DNA of 64,000 bases from NCBI GenBank assembly GCA_026874595.1, contig CM049315.1, forward strand, positions 11,718,664-11,782,663. Direction: 5' to 3'. The notes beneath the pieces were generated by a model that had not been told where the DNA came from, did not search any database, and saw only the letters and a list, made by a program, of their open reading frames with translations. The position numbers were made by a program, and so were the translations under genes. Of the stretch, positions 12,191 through 26,400 are shown in pieces. Within the stretch, counting starts at the first letter, position 1; each line of letters begins with the position of its first letter. This DNA comes from Sipunculus nudus (lineage: Eukaryota > Annelida > Sipuncula > Golfingiida > Sipunculidae).

Positions 12191-13910
12191 TATTTTTTTT
12201 TTCTAAGTCTCCGCGGCACCCCTCTTTGTGGCGCTCCTCTTCTCTCTGTGGCGACCCATTTTTTCTTCCCCTTTTCTTCTCTGTGGTGCCCCTCTTTGTT
12301 GCGCTTGTGGCGCCCTTCTTTGTGGCGCTCCTTTTCTCCTCTCTGTGGCGCCCTCTCTTTGTGGCGCCCCATTTTTTTTTCTTCCCCGTTCTCTTCTCTG
12401 TGGTGCCCCTCTTTATTGCGCTTCTTTTTGTGGCGCCCCATTTTTTTTCTTCCTCTCTTTTTCATTCTGTGGCGCCTCTCTTTTCTTCCCATCCCCTCCC
12501 CCCTGTTATTTCTTCCCCACTTCTTCACTTGGCGCCCCCTTTTTTTCTCTCTCCGTGGCGCCCCTCTCCCCCCTCCCCTTCCCCCTTTTTTCTTCTTCCC
12601 CAATTTTCTCTGTTGAGCCCGTTTCTTGTGGCGCCTCTCTTTTTCTCTTCCCCTCTTCTCCCGCCCTCCCCATTCCCCTTTTTTCCTTCCTCAATTCTCT
12701 GTTGAGCCCCTTTCTTGTGGCGCCTCTTTTTTTCTCTTCCCCTCTTCTCCCTCTGGCGCCCCTTTGTTGTGCCCCTCTTTTTTTCTCTCTTTTTTTTTCT
12801 TCCCCTCTTCTCCCATGGGCGCCTCATTTGCGCCCCTCCTCTTCTCTTTGTGGCGCTTTTTTTTTCTTCTTTTCTTCATACTGTGGCGCCCCCCCCCCCC
12901 CGTCCCCTTCTCTCTGTGGCGCCCCTCTTTTATCTTGTTCCCCAGTTTCTTCTTCTCTTCTCCCTGTGGCGCCCCTCTTTTTTTCTTTCCCTCTTCTGCC
13001 TGTGGCGCCCCTTTTTCTCTTCCACTCTTCTCCCTGTGGCGAACCTCTTTTTTTTCTTTCCCTCTTCTTCTCTCTGTGGCGCCCCTCTTTGTGGCGCCCT
13101 CTTCTCTGTTCTTCTTTGTCGCGCTCTCTCTCTTTCTCTGGCGGCCCACGAAAATTCTTCCCCTATTCTTCTCCCTGTGGCGCCCCTCTTTGTGGCCCCC
13201 TTTTTGTGGCGCCTCTTTTTTTTTCTTGCCCTCTTCTTCGCCCTGTGGCGCCCCTTTTTTCCTTCTCCCCATTTCTTCTCTCCGTGGCGCCCTCTCTCTC
13301 TCTGTGGTGCCCCTCTCTTTTACTTCTTCCCCTCTTTTTCTCCCTGTGGCGCCCTCTTCTCTCTGTAGCGGTCCCCGAAATTTCTTCCCTCCCCCTCCCC
13401 TTTTTTCTTCCCTTTTTCTTTTCTCTGTTCTGCTTCCTCTCTCTCTCTCTCTGTGGCGCCCCTTTTTTTTCTCTCTCTCTCTGTGGCGCCCCTCTTTCTC
13501 TCTCTGTAGCGCCCCTCTTTCTTTCTTCCTTTTCTACCCCTTCCCTTTTTTCCTTCCCTTCCCCTCCCCTTTTTATCTTTCCCTCGTTGTGGCGCCCCTT
13601 TCCCCCTCCCGTTCCCCTTTTTTCTTCCCGGCTTATCTCTGTTGCGCCCCTTTTTGTGGCGCCCCTCTTTTTTCTTCCCCTCTTCTCCCTGTGACCCCCC
13701 TCTTCTTCTCTTTGTGGCACCCCTCTGTTTATCCGCCCCACTTTTTTTCTCCCCCTTATCTTCTCTCTATGGCGCCCTCTCTATGGCGCCCTCTCTCTCT
13801 CTTTCTCTTTCTGTTGCGTCCCTCTTTTTTCTTCTTATTCTCCCTGTCGCGCCGCTCTTTGTGGCGTCCTCTTTTCTGTTCTTCTCTTTAGCGTTTTCTT
13901 CTCTGTAGCG

Positions 13911-13955
<45 letters not shown>

Positions 13956-14890
13956 GCGCCCCTCAAAAGTTCTTCCCCTCTTCTTCTCCCGGTGGGGCCC
14001 CTCTTGGAGCCCCTCTTTTTTACCTTCCACTACCCTTTTTTCTTCGTCACTTCTTCTCCCTGTGGCGCCCCTATTTTTTCTTCTTCCCCTCTTCTTCTTT
14101 CTGTGGCGCCCCTCTTTTATTCTTCTTTCTCTCTTCTTCTCCCTGTGGTGCCTCTCTTTGTGGCGCCCTTTGTTCTTCTCTGTGGTGCCCTCTCTCTCTC
14201 TCACTGTGGCGTCCATCGAAAATTCTTCCCCTCTTCTTCTCCCGTTGGCGCCCGTCTTTGTAACGCTCCTCTTGTTCTCTCTGTGGCGCCCCTTTTTTTT
14301 CGCCCCCTTTTTTTCTTACCTTTTTCTTCATTGTGGCGCCCCTCTTTGTGGCGCTTCTTTTTGTGGCGCCTCTTTCTTTCTTCCCCTCTTCTTGGCGCCA
14401 CTCTTTTTTTTTTTTTCTTCTTCACTTCTCCCTGTGGCGCCCCTCTTTGTAGCACCCGTCTTCTTCTCTCGGTGGCGCCCCTCTTTTTTTGCGCCCCTTC
14501 TTTTCTTCCTCTTTCTTTTTCTTTGGCGCCTCCTTTCTTTTTCTGTGACGCCCCCCCCCTCTCTCTCTTTGTAGCACCCCAATTTTTATCCGCCCCCTTA
14601 TTTTTCTTACCCTTTTCTTCTCTCTGTGGCGCCCTCTCTCTCTGTGGCGATCCTCTTATTTCTTCTTATTCTCCCTGTGGCGCCTCTCTTTGTGGCGCCC
14701 TCTTCTGTTCTTCTCTGTAGCGCCCTCCCTCTCTCTCTCTCTCTCTCTCTGTGGCGCCCCTCTTTGTGGCCCCCTCTTTTATCTTCTTCCCCTTTACTTC
14801 TCTCTGCGGCGCCCTCTCTCTCTCTCCCTCTGTGGTGCCCTTCTTTTTTCCCTCTCTTCTTTTCCCTGTGGCGCCCCTCTTTATGGCGCT
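12191..14890 (+). repeat. Polypyrimidine array punctuated by GTGGCGCC (copy B)
   Basis: Same composition and motif as the array in copy A, with GAAAATTCTTCCCC landmarks near 13150 and 14217 and a pure (CT)n run at 13911-13951. Confidence 0.9.
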
Positions 14891-15376
14891 ACATCTCATA
14901 TAACTCATTTTTAGTTGCAATTGACAGAACACATTCAAAAACATTTAAATCGATCCCACTTTATTAGGTTTTCAGGGACAATTACAGAATAATAGCATTA
15001 TCTTTATGTTAAGACTCCTGTGGTGGCTATCTTGGATTACTTGGGGTCACAGGGTTCATAAAAATATATGACCTGCATTCACTCATCAGCTTATTAAGTG
15101 CAAATAAAATGAAAGCAAGCACCATCTTATTCAATTCCTAAGAAAACGTCGTTCTGTTACACGTGCAAGTACACTTTATCCCTAACACAATAATTCCAAT
15201 GGGTGAAGACAGCCATCTTGGATTTTCGGTGTCAGAGGGATCTGAAAATTTCTTACCTTACATTTTCCATTAGTTCATATCCTGTTTATGCTAAATCAGT
15301 CATTTTTGCAATTTGGGCATCAAATTCCTACGGAAATACATCCCCGTTTACACTATAACACCGAAAAATAACCTGA

Positions 15377-16156
15377 AGCAGCTATGTCAAACCACTGCTG
15401 AGATATAAGTGATATTATCCCACAGCAGACAAACAGGCAGACACTGTGCAAAAATGGTTGCAGGTGGCGCCACCAGTTTTGCGTATGATAAAGAGCCATG
15501 TGAGATTTATACACATGCAAAATTTTTTTGCAACATTTTAGTCAAACCACTGCCGAGATATAGGTGATTTTATCCCACGGCAGACAAACAGACGGGCGCT
15601 GTTTTGCGTATGATAAAAGCTGTGCGAGATCTATTCACATGCAAATTTTCAGGAAGATACGTCAAACCAGTCCAGAGATATAAGCATGGATGTCTGCAGC
15701 GTTGACGTGACTGTAGGTGGCGCCACCTGTCATAAAATCAAGAAAGCTATCCAGGATGTATACGCATGTCGAATTTCAGGTGAATTAATCAAACCACTGC
15801 AGAGATATGAGTGATTTTAACCCAAGGCAGACATACAGATGGACACTGTGCAAACATGGTTGCAGGCTGCGCCACCATTTTTGTGTATGTTATAAAGCAA
15901 TCCAAGTGCTACATTTGTGCAAAATATTTTTCCTGATCGGTCAAACGGTTCCCGAGATATGTGGGTTTATGTGTGGAAGCAGATGCACAAATGGACGCTG
16001 GGCAACGTCAATTGGTTAGGCACCAGTTCACATGTGACCCGATAATTGGTGTAAGTTTCGGAAAAATCAGTTGAGTAGTCTCAGAGGAGTTCTACGGAAA
16101 CGAACGCGGTGGCGGCGGCAGCGGAACCCGGTCAAACTTCTTTTTTGCGGATACAA
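15377..16156 (-). mobile_element. Truncated Helentron-like element (H1)
   Basis: Only the 5' part (in element orientation) is present: it begins at 16156 with TTGTATCCGC and breaks off near 15377, without a CTAG end or hairpin. The body matches H2/H6, including GGTGGCGCCACC at about 15464 and 15716. Confidence 0.75.
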
Positions 16157-17554
16157 TTGCATTTGCATATGGAGTAAATTAACGCCTGTGAGTAAAATTC
16201 TACTTAAAGTATAATTACATCGTGTTCACATGTTCATAAATGTTCAGGTATGGAAACTGACATTTAAACACACTTTAAAAGTTAAACAGGGGGCCCAATG
16301 ACCCAGAGCTCACATATGTGATTATTTTCCTCTTTGAAGACACTACAGCTATAGAAACAAGAATTATTCTATGGTGGACGGACGTTTTCGGACAGGACAA
16401 CCCGGAATTGGACAATCCGGAAAAGCACGTTTCATACAAGTCTTTTTTCATGAAAAGGTTATTAGTTTTGAACTGAAAGAATATGAATCCAAGTCTAGGC
16501 AAATCCAATCAACCAATATGTCTGCGAAAGTTGTGTGTAAAATGTGTATCCATTTTTTTAATATCTACAAGATGAAAAGGACATATGTTATGATATAGCC
16601 TACTCTTTCATTTTTTTATTACTTTTAATTACTTTTACCAAGATGTTATAAGACACCACATTGCTAAACATGTACTTTCCAACCGGTCCTTAGCACACAA
16701 AAACGAACATAATACAGGCTAACTAAAACTGTATGTGGCGCCACCACAGTGGCTAGGCTCCTTTGGTCCAACATAAACATTTTTAATATATATTTGCTGT
16801 ATCCGCGGTGCCATTGTTCAGGAAAGGTATTAACAGATAGACAGCGGACGGAAGGATGGACCCCGATACATCACTGTATAGCTCACAGGTCAATTGAACA
16901 TCACTGTGTATTCAACATTAGGAATATGTAATTAAACAAGGATGACCGGGTAAGGGATGTAGCCTGGTTGACCAGTAATTGACTTCCGGGATGAAGATAC
17001 CAGATTCGTTCCCCATCAGGACCTCAAATACAAAATGATAAAAGTTTGTCTTCCCTCTACATCACCATTTCAGAACCATCCCTGAGTCTGTCTTAATACT
17101 GTTTCTGTTTTCCTTAATATTATCTAAACTATTGTTCTTGGATCACTTGATACATATTCTGAAACCTAAGGATATTCCCTCAAACATGACGTATGAAAAC
17201 TTTATGATTTCTCGTAACTGGTTCATTTCTTTTAAATATAAAACAAGGGACCTATGGATCACTGTGCTCAGCTGACGTTAACCTTGAAGGTAAAAATCTA
17301 AAATAATATCAAATGGAGATAAAGTGTAAGAGGTAGAGGTAATAAAGGCCAAGGTTGGTTTATATGATTGGTATGTATTGATGAGCAAGAAATTGTTGCA
17401 AAAAATATTTTGTGACCTGACCATGTGTTTCCTAATGTTGAAACTAAAGCATGTGAGCAGTTTGTGAACAAATGATCTGTACTATTACCATGATCATTAG
17501 TTGGTTTTACGATTAACTGTTGACATTTCAGTAGTTTACACATTTGTTCAATTG
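16157..17554. other. No recognisable gene
   Basis: Mixed AT-rich DNA with only short, unconvincing open frames. A single GGCGCCACC occurs at about 16737. Confidence 0.5.
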
Positions 17555-19119
17555 AATTTTTTTGTATAATATATTTTATTAAATATATGTATTTTTTTAT
17601 GAAATGTATACAGTTGAAATATAGCTAATTAACAACATAAAACAGGGCAAACAAAGCCTGATCTCAAATTCTGCTGAGGCCGGAAAATTATGAACAAATG
17701 TTTTTATTAAATCCTCATTTTTTTATCACATCAATTATTTTCTAATTTAAGTTTATATTTCTATACATTTCCAATTTAACATATATATCTGAATATAAAA
17801 ATTGATTCATAATTCTCAATTGCATCATCATAAATCTCAATCTTGTCAGATAACACTACATCATGCATACAAATGTTTATTTATTTTTTTACCACAAAAA
17901 TATATCTTTTAAATCTGCAAAACAATAAATATCTAAAAATAATACTTGATTTAGATTTCACAATTTTTAAGTGTGTCTTTATTTATCCATAATGTGCTTC
18001 ATATTTTATAATAATTTAAGCATACTGATGGGTTCAATTATATTTGTTAAAATCATTTAAAAGGAAAATTGATTTCTTTAAAAATGCTACATTACACAAC
18101 ATTGCATCTTCTGGATTACACCTTGAATTATATTTTCAAGGAAAGTTTTTGCATATCGGAGTGGAAACAGCATTAAAATTAAGGAGATACAGTGAAAACA
18201 ATAACAATTACTGCAGAACACTTGGTGGGTTGGGTTTGCGGGGGGGGGGGGGGTGATTGGGGTGGTGATATGAGAATAACTGTACACCTGTCACAGCAGG
18301 GGATCTCCCCCAGTGACTGTAACAAATCAGAATCCCTGGCATAGCTGACTTCCAGTGACCTGGAGTGGGACCCTGCATCTGTAATCAAAGCAAGTGACTA
18401 CAGGAAAAAAAATCAATAACTAGCTTAATTTTCAAGCTTTTATTTTCAAATTTCAGATTTAGACAAACTAAATATTTATGTTTACATGCTGTGAAAATTA
18501 AATCAATGGTGCTTACAGGAAAAAAACGTGCCATAGTCAAATTTTGGCAAAATTTAAGGTACTGATTTTTTTTTTATGCTAATTACTTTAAAAATTTACA
18601 AAATTCAGATCTAATTTTGGGTAAACAATTGAATCTTAATTAAACATAGTTATATACTTGAGAAAATAGACTCTAGTTTCAAAATTTTTCATGTTAAGTG
18701 AGTTATTATTTTTCCAGATTTTTTACAAAGTCCATTATGTTTGGGCCCATAACTTAAAGAATTTATACTTTACAGAATTAATTTCTGGCTTGTACATAGG
18801 AACTATATAGAGGAATATTTATGGTTAATATGAGGAAAAACAGACGAGTGGTTTTGATATTAGGCAGTCCTGAAGTGTGAAAATAGGATTTTAATAAAAA
18901 ATTGAGGTTTTTCCTTAATTTCTCAAAGGAACAAAGTCGCAAAGACCCAGTTTTTGGCTTGGTAGGAGATCTTGGGGACATCTAACATTATGCTGAATTT
19001 TGGATTCCTAGGTCTTACGGTTTCAAAACGTGCCACATCTACGGACGGACAGACGGACGGACGACGGACAATGGACCGCGACTATAGATCAGATGACTTA
19101 TAGTCAGCTGAGCTAAAAA
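17555..19119 (+). repeat. Dispersed repeat ending CTGAGCTAAAAA (copy 1, uninterrupted)
   Basis: An AT-rich non-coding repeat of about 1.56 kb. It contains a poly-G run at 18240, a GACGGACGG microsatellite-like stretch near 19043 and a 3' palindromic end (TAGATCAGATGACTTATAGT then CAGCTGAGCTA). It supplies the empty-site reference for the two insertions in copy 2. Confidence 0.72.
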
Positions 19120-20567
19120 TTGGTTTAATATATTTACCTTTATATCGATATTTCTCAAACATTTATGGCTCAAAATATTAAATTTTCAACATATTGAGTT
19201 GTAAAAATATGCACTAAAATATTCAAATGGATCCAATCTTTAACAGGAAGACGTTAAAAGGAGAAAATCTGAAAAAAAAATCATGCACTTTCAAACGCCA
19301 ATGTCCTATAAAATCGTAATTTTGAAAGTAAGCACCCCAATTAAATATATGTAAATATGTCTTATAGTTTACCCATATTTTAACATGATGCATCATGCAT
19401 TTATAACTTTTCATAATTTTTTGCACATTTGTGTTGAAATAAATGATTTTTAGTCGAATACTTAAAATATTTAAAATCAATATCAAATCAACCCAAAGTT
19501 TTCATACGTAGAGTGCATCCTTAACTCAATAACCAATGTTTTGATTAAAATTTGACCATGAAGTATGAATCTTGACCTAGATGAGGGACAGAGCTGCTGG
19601 TTTAAATTAAAAAAAATATGTAATCATAAGCCAATTTGTAATATAAAAAAGGTCAGTTTGCTTATACATGTCAATAGGTTATATGTTCACATGACACAAT
19701 TTAATTAGTAAAGTTACTTGCATGCAAATATACTTTTGCATCATCTCCTGGGGACGTGCAAATATACTTTTACTCATGTCAGTTTACTCCAAGAGTAATT
19801 TGGCGGATTCAGTGTTCGCTTGGCTACTTTCAATATTCTAGATACAACATGCTATTCATCTGACCTGTGTGCAAAATGAAAGAAGTAAAGACCCTTACGT
19901 CTTTGTCTGGAACTAAATATACTGATTAAAATACAGATCGGGAAGAAACTGGTTTTGCCCTGCTCGATCTTCTGTAACATACTTTTTTTCTCCCATTTAC
20001 ATGTGCAAATCAAGATACACATGCGCAAATGTTTATCATTCTATCATCTTGGTATATGCATGAGAAATTCCACCGTCCTTTGAATATTGTTTTACTTTTT
20101 TCCCCATGTCGTCCAATTAGACATTTTTTCAAGAAGACCTGACGTTCAACTGAAGTATGCATGTACATACATGTATACGGAGTCTGTAAACATGATGGGA
20201 ATACTTTAATTGTAAATTTTGCCCGTGAGTATGTCTTAAACAAGGCAAATTTCCTTTAATGTTACAAACGAAAGGGAGGAAAACCAAGTTGCAGTAATAG
20301 ACGAAAAGGGACTCGCAGGACTGAGCACACATATTGACGTTTAACTGTTGGCATTTCTACAAGTGTAATGTTGATGATTGGTGCTACTTTTGGCACACAC
20401 TGAACACCAAAAAACCCCACAAGAAACAACACCTGCCATATAGTTAATATAATTACAACATGTTTATTAAAAACATAAATACAAGCGTGTACTGTGGCAA
20501 GTTTTATCCCATATGTAATGATCGCTCTCAAACAAGCTGCAGCGTGAGACATATTGATCTGTTGAAT

Positions 20568-20647
<80 letters not shown>

Positions 20648-21599
20648 ACAGGTTGGTTCTGTGGGGATGACATAAACATCCATTCCTGCAGAAATACATG
20701 AATAAATCAACCATTATAACCATTATATTAGATATCAGGATAAGCAAGAATGAATGGGTTGACCCTTCCCATAAACCTGCCTGACTATTCCTTACAAGTA
20801 TATCTTCAATTAACAAGATCCTATTGTACAGAATATGCGTCAAGATGTCAATGTTGCCCGCATCTCCAGTTATGGTTCAATGGTTAAGTGTGGTAAATAT
20901 TTATCATCAGGCATTCCGGTGAGCAATAATTTTTATATTTCTTTGTGATCAGATTTTAAAGTCAGATTAAAAATAAATAAATATGTCAAAAATGTATTAA
21001 TACAAGATACACTGGTAAAGTCTGTGTTTGAAATTTTAGCACAAGGCCTTTAAGCAAAAAAAATATATACCCTTGCATTTTTCTAAAAATAATTCACTTG
21101 CATAGTAGCACATGTATACTGCAACATTAAAGTCCACACCACGTATAAAGCACTTCATGTTACTACTGAAGTGTACATGTTTTGCACACAGGAAGTATTA
21201 TAATTAATGCCCTTCCACTGATAAACAAGTTTGCCCAACGGCACACACTGATAACCACTTGACTCAAATATTCATCATCAATTATGGAAATTATTTCCAG
21301 GAAATTCGGATACACCTATGTGTATGTCACAAATTAAAGGTGTAATGATATTGTAACCGTTACATGTTTAAACCTGCTAACATAAGTGTGTATAAAACTA
21401 CTCCATAATCTGATGAAGGTAATAATAAGACCACTCCATATGTTATGGGAAGCCATCACCCAGCAAGTAGCTGTCCTTTAGCAATCCACATCAGATCTAA
21501 TGTTACTGTTGTGTGAAGAGGTATGGACTTTATAGTCTAGATGGATAAAAATGCAAGTTTCTTCTGTAGATACCCAGTACAGAGATATGTTGATACCAA
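19120..21599. other. No recognisable gene; contains an (AT)n microsatellite at 20565-20645
   Basis: AT-rich DNA. The only structured element is an 80-base alternating AT run; the overlapping frames reading YIYIYI are its by-product. Confidence 0.6.
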
Positions 21600-23460
21600 C
21601 CAGTATTTACTGAAGGTACCCACAGTGGTATTTGCTGTAGATAACCCACAGTGTTTTTTTTTTAGATAACCCAGTGGTATTTGCCATAGATAACACAGTG
21701 GTATTTGCTGTAGATAACCAACAGTGGTAACTGCTGTAGATAACCCACAGTGGTAACTGCTGTAGATAACCCAGTGGTAACTGCTGTAGATAACCCACAG
21801 TGGTAACTGCTGCAGATAACCCAAAGTGGTAACTGCTGTAGATAACCCACAGTGGTAACTGCTGTAGATAACCCACAGTGGTAACTGCTGCTGATAACCC
21901 ACAGTGGTAACTGCTGTAGATAACCCACAGTGGTAACTGCTGCTGATAACCCACAGTGGTAACTGCTGCTGATAACCCACAGTGGTAACTGCTGTAGATA
22001 ACCCACAGTGGTAACTGCTGCAGATAACCCACAGTGGTAACTGCTGTAGATTACCCACAGTGGTAACTGCTGTAGATTACCCACAGTGGTAACTGCTGTA
22101 GATAACCCAGTGGTAACTGCTGCAGATAACCCACAGTGGTAACTGCTGCAGATAACCCACAGTGGTAACTGCTGCTGATAACCCACAGTGGTAACTGCTG
22201 CTGATAACCCACAGTGGTAACTGCTGTAGATAACCCACAGTGGTAACTGCTGCTGATAACCCACAGTGGTAACTGCTGTAGATAACCCACAGTGGTAACT
22301 GCTGTAGATTACCCACAGTGGTAACTGCTGTAGATAACCCACAGTGGTAACTGCTGTAGATTACCCACAGTGGTAACTGCTGTAGATAACCCACAGTGGT
22401 AACTGCTGTAGATTACCCACAGTGGTAACTGCTGTAGATAACCCAGTGGTAACTGCTGCAGATAACCCACAGTGGTAACTGCTGCAGATAACCCACAGTG
22501 GTAACTGCTGTAGATAACCCACAGTGGTAACTGCTGTAGATAACCCACAGTGGTAACTGCTGCTGATAACCCACAGTGGTAACTGCTGCTGATAACCCAC
22601 AGTGGTAACTGCTGTAGATAACCCACAGTGGTAACTGCTGCTGATAACCCACAGTGGTAACTGCTGTAGATAACCCACAGTGGTAACTGCTGTAGATTAC
22701 CCACAGTGGTAACTGCTGTAGATAACCCACAGTGGTAACTGCTGTAGATTACCCACAGTGGTAACTGCTGTAGATAACCCACAGTGGTAACTGCTGTAGA
22801 TTACCCACAGTGGTAACTGCTGTAGATAACCCACAGTGGTAACTGCTGCAGATAACCCAGTGGTAACTGCTGTAGATAACCCAGTGGTAACTGCTGTAGA
22901 TAACCCACAGTGGTAACTGCTGTAGATTACCCACAGTGGTAACTGCTGTAGATAACCCAGTGGTAACTGCTGTAGATAACCCAGTGGTAACTGCTGTAGA
23001 TAACCCACAGTGGTAACTGCTGTAGATTACCCACAGTGGTAACTGCTGCTGATAACCCACAGTGGTAACTGCTGTAGATAACCCACAGTGGTATTTGCTG
23101 TAGATAACCTACAATGGTATTTGCTGAAGATAACCTACAATGGTATTTTCTGTAGATAACCCACAGGGGTTTTGCGGCAGATAACCATCAGTGGTATTTG
23201 TGTAGATATCCTACAAGGGTATTTGCTGTAGATAACCCACAGTGGTATTTGTTGTAGATAACCCACAGTGGTATTTGCAGTAGATAACCTACAATGGTAT
23301 TTGCTGTAGATAACCCAGAGTGGTATTTGCTTAGATAACCCACAGTGGTATTCATTATAGAAAACCCAAAGTGGTATTTGCTGTAGATAACCATAGTGGT
23401 AATTGCTGAAGGTGACACACATTGGTATTTGCTGCAGATAACCAGTGAAATTTGCTGTAA
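21600..23460. repeat. 26-bp satellite array with higher-order structure
   Basis: About 70 copies of GATAACCCACAGTGGTAACT plus GCTGTA. Edge copies read GGTATTTGCTG and are diverged, while central copies are nearly identical. A 24-bp monomer lacking CA starts at 21765, 22101 and 22437, exactly 336 bases apart (12 x 26 + 24), and again at 22851. All three minus-strand frames are open with a 26-residue period, an artefact of the repeat. Confidence 0.93.
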
Positions 23461-26400
23461 ATACCATTTAGTCAGTTTTTATCAGCACACAAACCTGCAT
23501 TCATTGAGATACCTCAATAAACAAACCAAGCTTCACCAGTGGCAATCTAGACATACAAATTATCACAGGCAGCAGTACTGAATAGAATTATATATATAAT
23601 AACTTGTTTTATTACTATAATCAACAAATGAACACTTGTCTTATTTTTGTCCCCATCTTATGCGTGCAACAACAATGCCAACTTATTGCTCTGGGTACCA
23701 AGATCTTGATATAAAGATATCAAGTTGCTAAAACTAAAACTGCAAATTTCTAAACCTTATGTACAACACCTTGGCATTTACATACTCATTTAACATAACA
23801 TACAGGTGATAAAATTATAACAACCAAACAAAAATTGCTTTTCTTAAACTAAATAATAATCACTGCAATTATTCACACACAGATTGTTCAAGGCCCACAT
23901 TAAACAATGTATGCTTCTCCCAACATCAGCCTCTTCAGTACCAGTATTTGATATATTGTTCTAGCATTGGAGAGGTGGTTATAAATACACGTCATGAGAT
24001 AGCTCTTATGAATATTCATGTTTTGATGTGATAAGTACTGATTATTAAATCAAAGCAAAACACTCCAGATTATATCAGTATATAGGATATAATTTCTCAG
24101 GAGTACCAGTAAATTATGTTTCCATAATATTGCACCCCAAAATTAAAAAAAAATGTGACTAAAATCAAGGAAACAGAAGACTAAATACAGTTATACCAAG
24201 CATTTGTGACATCACATAGGATGTCATTTGTAAACATTAAGCAACAAGATAAAAAAATATTAATATTCCATGTTGCTTGCCTCACTGAGCAATATTATTT
24301 ACATCTCATAAATATTTACAAGGAGAGATCCCACATCTAGCCTTCCAGTGCCCAATATAGACCATTCTGTAATCAATATGTATGAATGGTCATCTGTGCA
24401 ATGAGGTCAGAGGTCAGGTGTATTGTAACAGCAGGGAACAATTTATCCAATAAGCTAGTATGAGTTAGCACATTATAATCACAGGCGGCCTGCAAAATAT
24501 TCAGTTATACAATTTATAATTTTATCCAAACATCAGAAACACAGATACACTTGGTTTATTCATTTATTCAGTTTTATGACATGAACACACACATACATGT
24601 GTGTTTATTTTATTGTCTTTTTTATTCATGTATATTAAAAAAAAATTTACTTTTCAAAGAATCAGAATAAAGCTGCAAAATATCTATTTCTATCTTCAGA
24701 AGAAAGGGTTGTCTTTTTAACTTTTTAACAGAAGTCTGTTTATTCAACTGTATTATCAATCTTCATATATCCAACTGGACATCCGACCCTCTGAAAATAC
24801 TTTTGGGGAAAAGTATTCTAATGAAAATACTTTTGGGGAAAAGTATTCTAATGATGTTAATGTCTCTTCTAGATATATGTGACACTGAAGATTTACAGAT
24901 GTTTAAGACCAAGAAAAGTATTTGTTGAGGAGTTTCAGTTATAAAGATTAACAAAAACCCAACCCTACCAATAAATAACACATGGCATTTCAATTACAAG
25001 GTTAATTACACCAAAGCACTGATAACTTGTCTTGAATATAAGGCAAACTTAATATAAACATTGGTACCCTGAACACAACAGTCATAGAACAGATCTTATG
25101 GTGAACGATGCCAGAATAAAACATCTCTGTACGTCGCTGCAAATAACAACTATGAATTTCATAAAAACTTCATTTACTTATGTTATTGATTTTTACTAAT
25201 ATAAATAACATTGGTTGGGAGGGGGCAGATCTTACATTTATAAGCATACTTCATTCCTTGAGCTAAATCACACAAAAACTTAGTTTTGCAAATCTACCGA
25301 ACAACAGAAAGTTTTCAGTGTAATAACGCAAGTGCTCCACAGCACAGTTCTCCAGGTAGCCTAAAGAAAAAACTGCTCCGTGTTCTACAACAACAAAAAA
25401 AGAAGAAAACTGTGCATGTAAAAAGATTCATCTTCATGTTTCTAAGATGAAGAAAACAAAACTATGCAGAAACAAAGTAATAACTACCATATTTTCCTTT
25501 TTTTAATCGCCACAGCCATAAAATGAAACCCGCTCAGTCAAACTCTTAGTTGATGAACGGTCAATCAGTACTCAGTGTTTCACAGCATCAGCTGTCATAA
25601 TTATACAGAAGCAAGAGATACTCTTATTTCATTGTAAACAACAACACACTCAGAGTGCCATGAACATTTACTGACTATGGACTGAAGCATAACAGGAGAA
25701 CATATACAAGGACAGGATAACACGACCTGAGTGAGTATCAAGTCCATCCTAAGGTTACAGGTCTGGATATTGATCAAATACAAAATCTGGTCCCTTTCAT
25801 GAAAAAATACTCTTATATAACAACAATTTTGAGAACACCAATGTTTACATCACATAGCTTGTGCTATTTACTATGAATGCTAATTTCTTCATCATAACAT
25901 ACATAACACTGAAAAATAACCTGAAGCCCATTGATATTAACAGTAACAAAATCCAGAACACACAGCCACACAGACATTTCATTTATGGCCAGGACATACT
26001 CTTAAGAGAGTAACTTGGTAATAAAACATATATATGAGATACATATCACAACATTATGTTTGGACAGTTAAACTATCGCATTTCATGAAGTATTTTAGAT
26101 ATTTCATAATAAATTATAAGGGAAAGGCAACATGTATTCACAATTCTGGACTTGTTCATTCACTACTGAGATTACAGGTGTGGTTGAATTTGCCATAATT
26201 ACTAAAGAATCAGAAATAAAGAATCAACTTTATATAGGATCATATACCCACCCTGCAAGGTGGCTGAAATTTCAGAAAAATGTAAAAGAACATGTTAAAA
26301 TTACCCTGCATGTAATAAGCTCATGCCTACCTGGTTCACCACAGTATAACACTTACATCATGATATTTGTTCATTTATTTAAGAGTTGCTTTATGAAGTA

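Larger units (their letters stand above)
9763..15140 (+). repeat. Tandem segment, copy B
   Basis: Same modules as copy A, starting CTTTGTCTCATATCCCTTGG and ending CTTATTCAATTCCTAAG. Differences are about 155 extra or replaced bases near 10470-10620, a LINE insertion at 10753-11660, a longer 27-bp minisatellite and a shorter C/T array (about 2.7 kb against 4.5 kb). Confidence 0.85.

Noticed and set aside
21600-23460. CRISPR array
   Set aside because: Monomers are contiguous without unique spacers, and the window is eukaryotic.
21537-23467. Repetitive proteins (GYLQQLPLWVIYSSYHCG...) on the minus strand
   Set aside because: All three frames of the 26-bp satellite are open, so the frames carry no coding information; no start, splice or flanking gene context supports translation.
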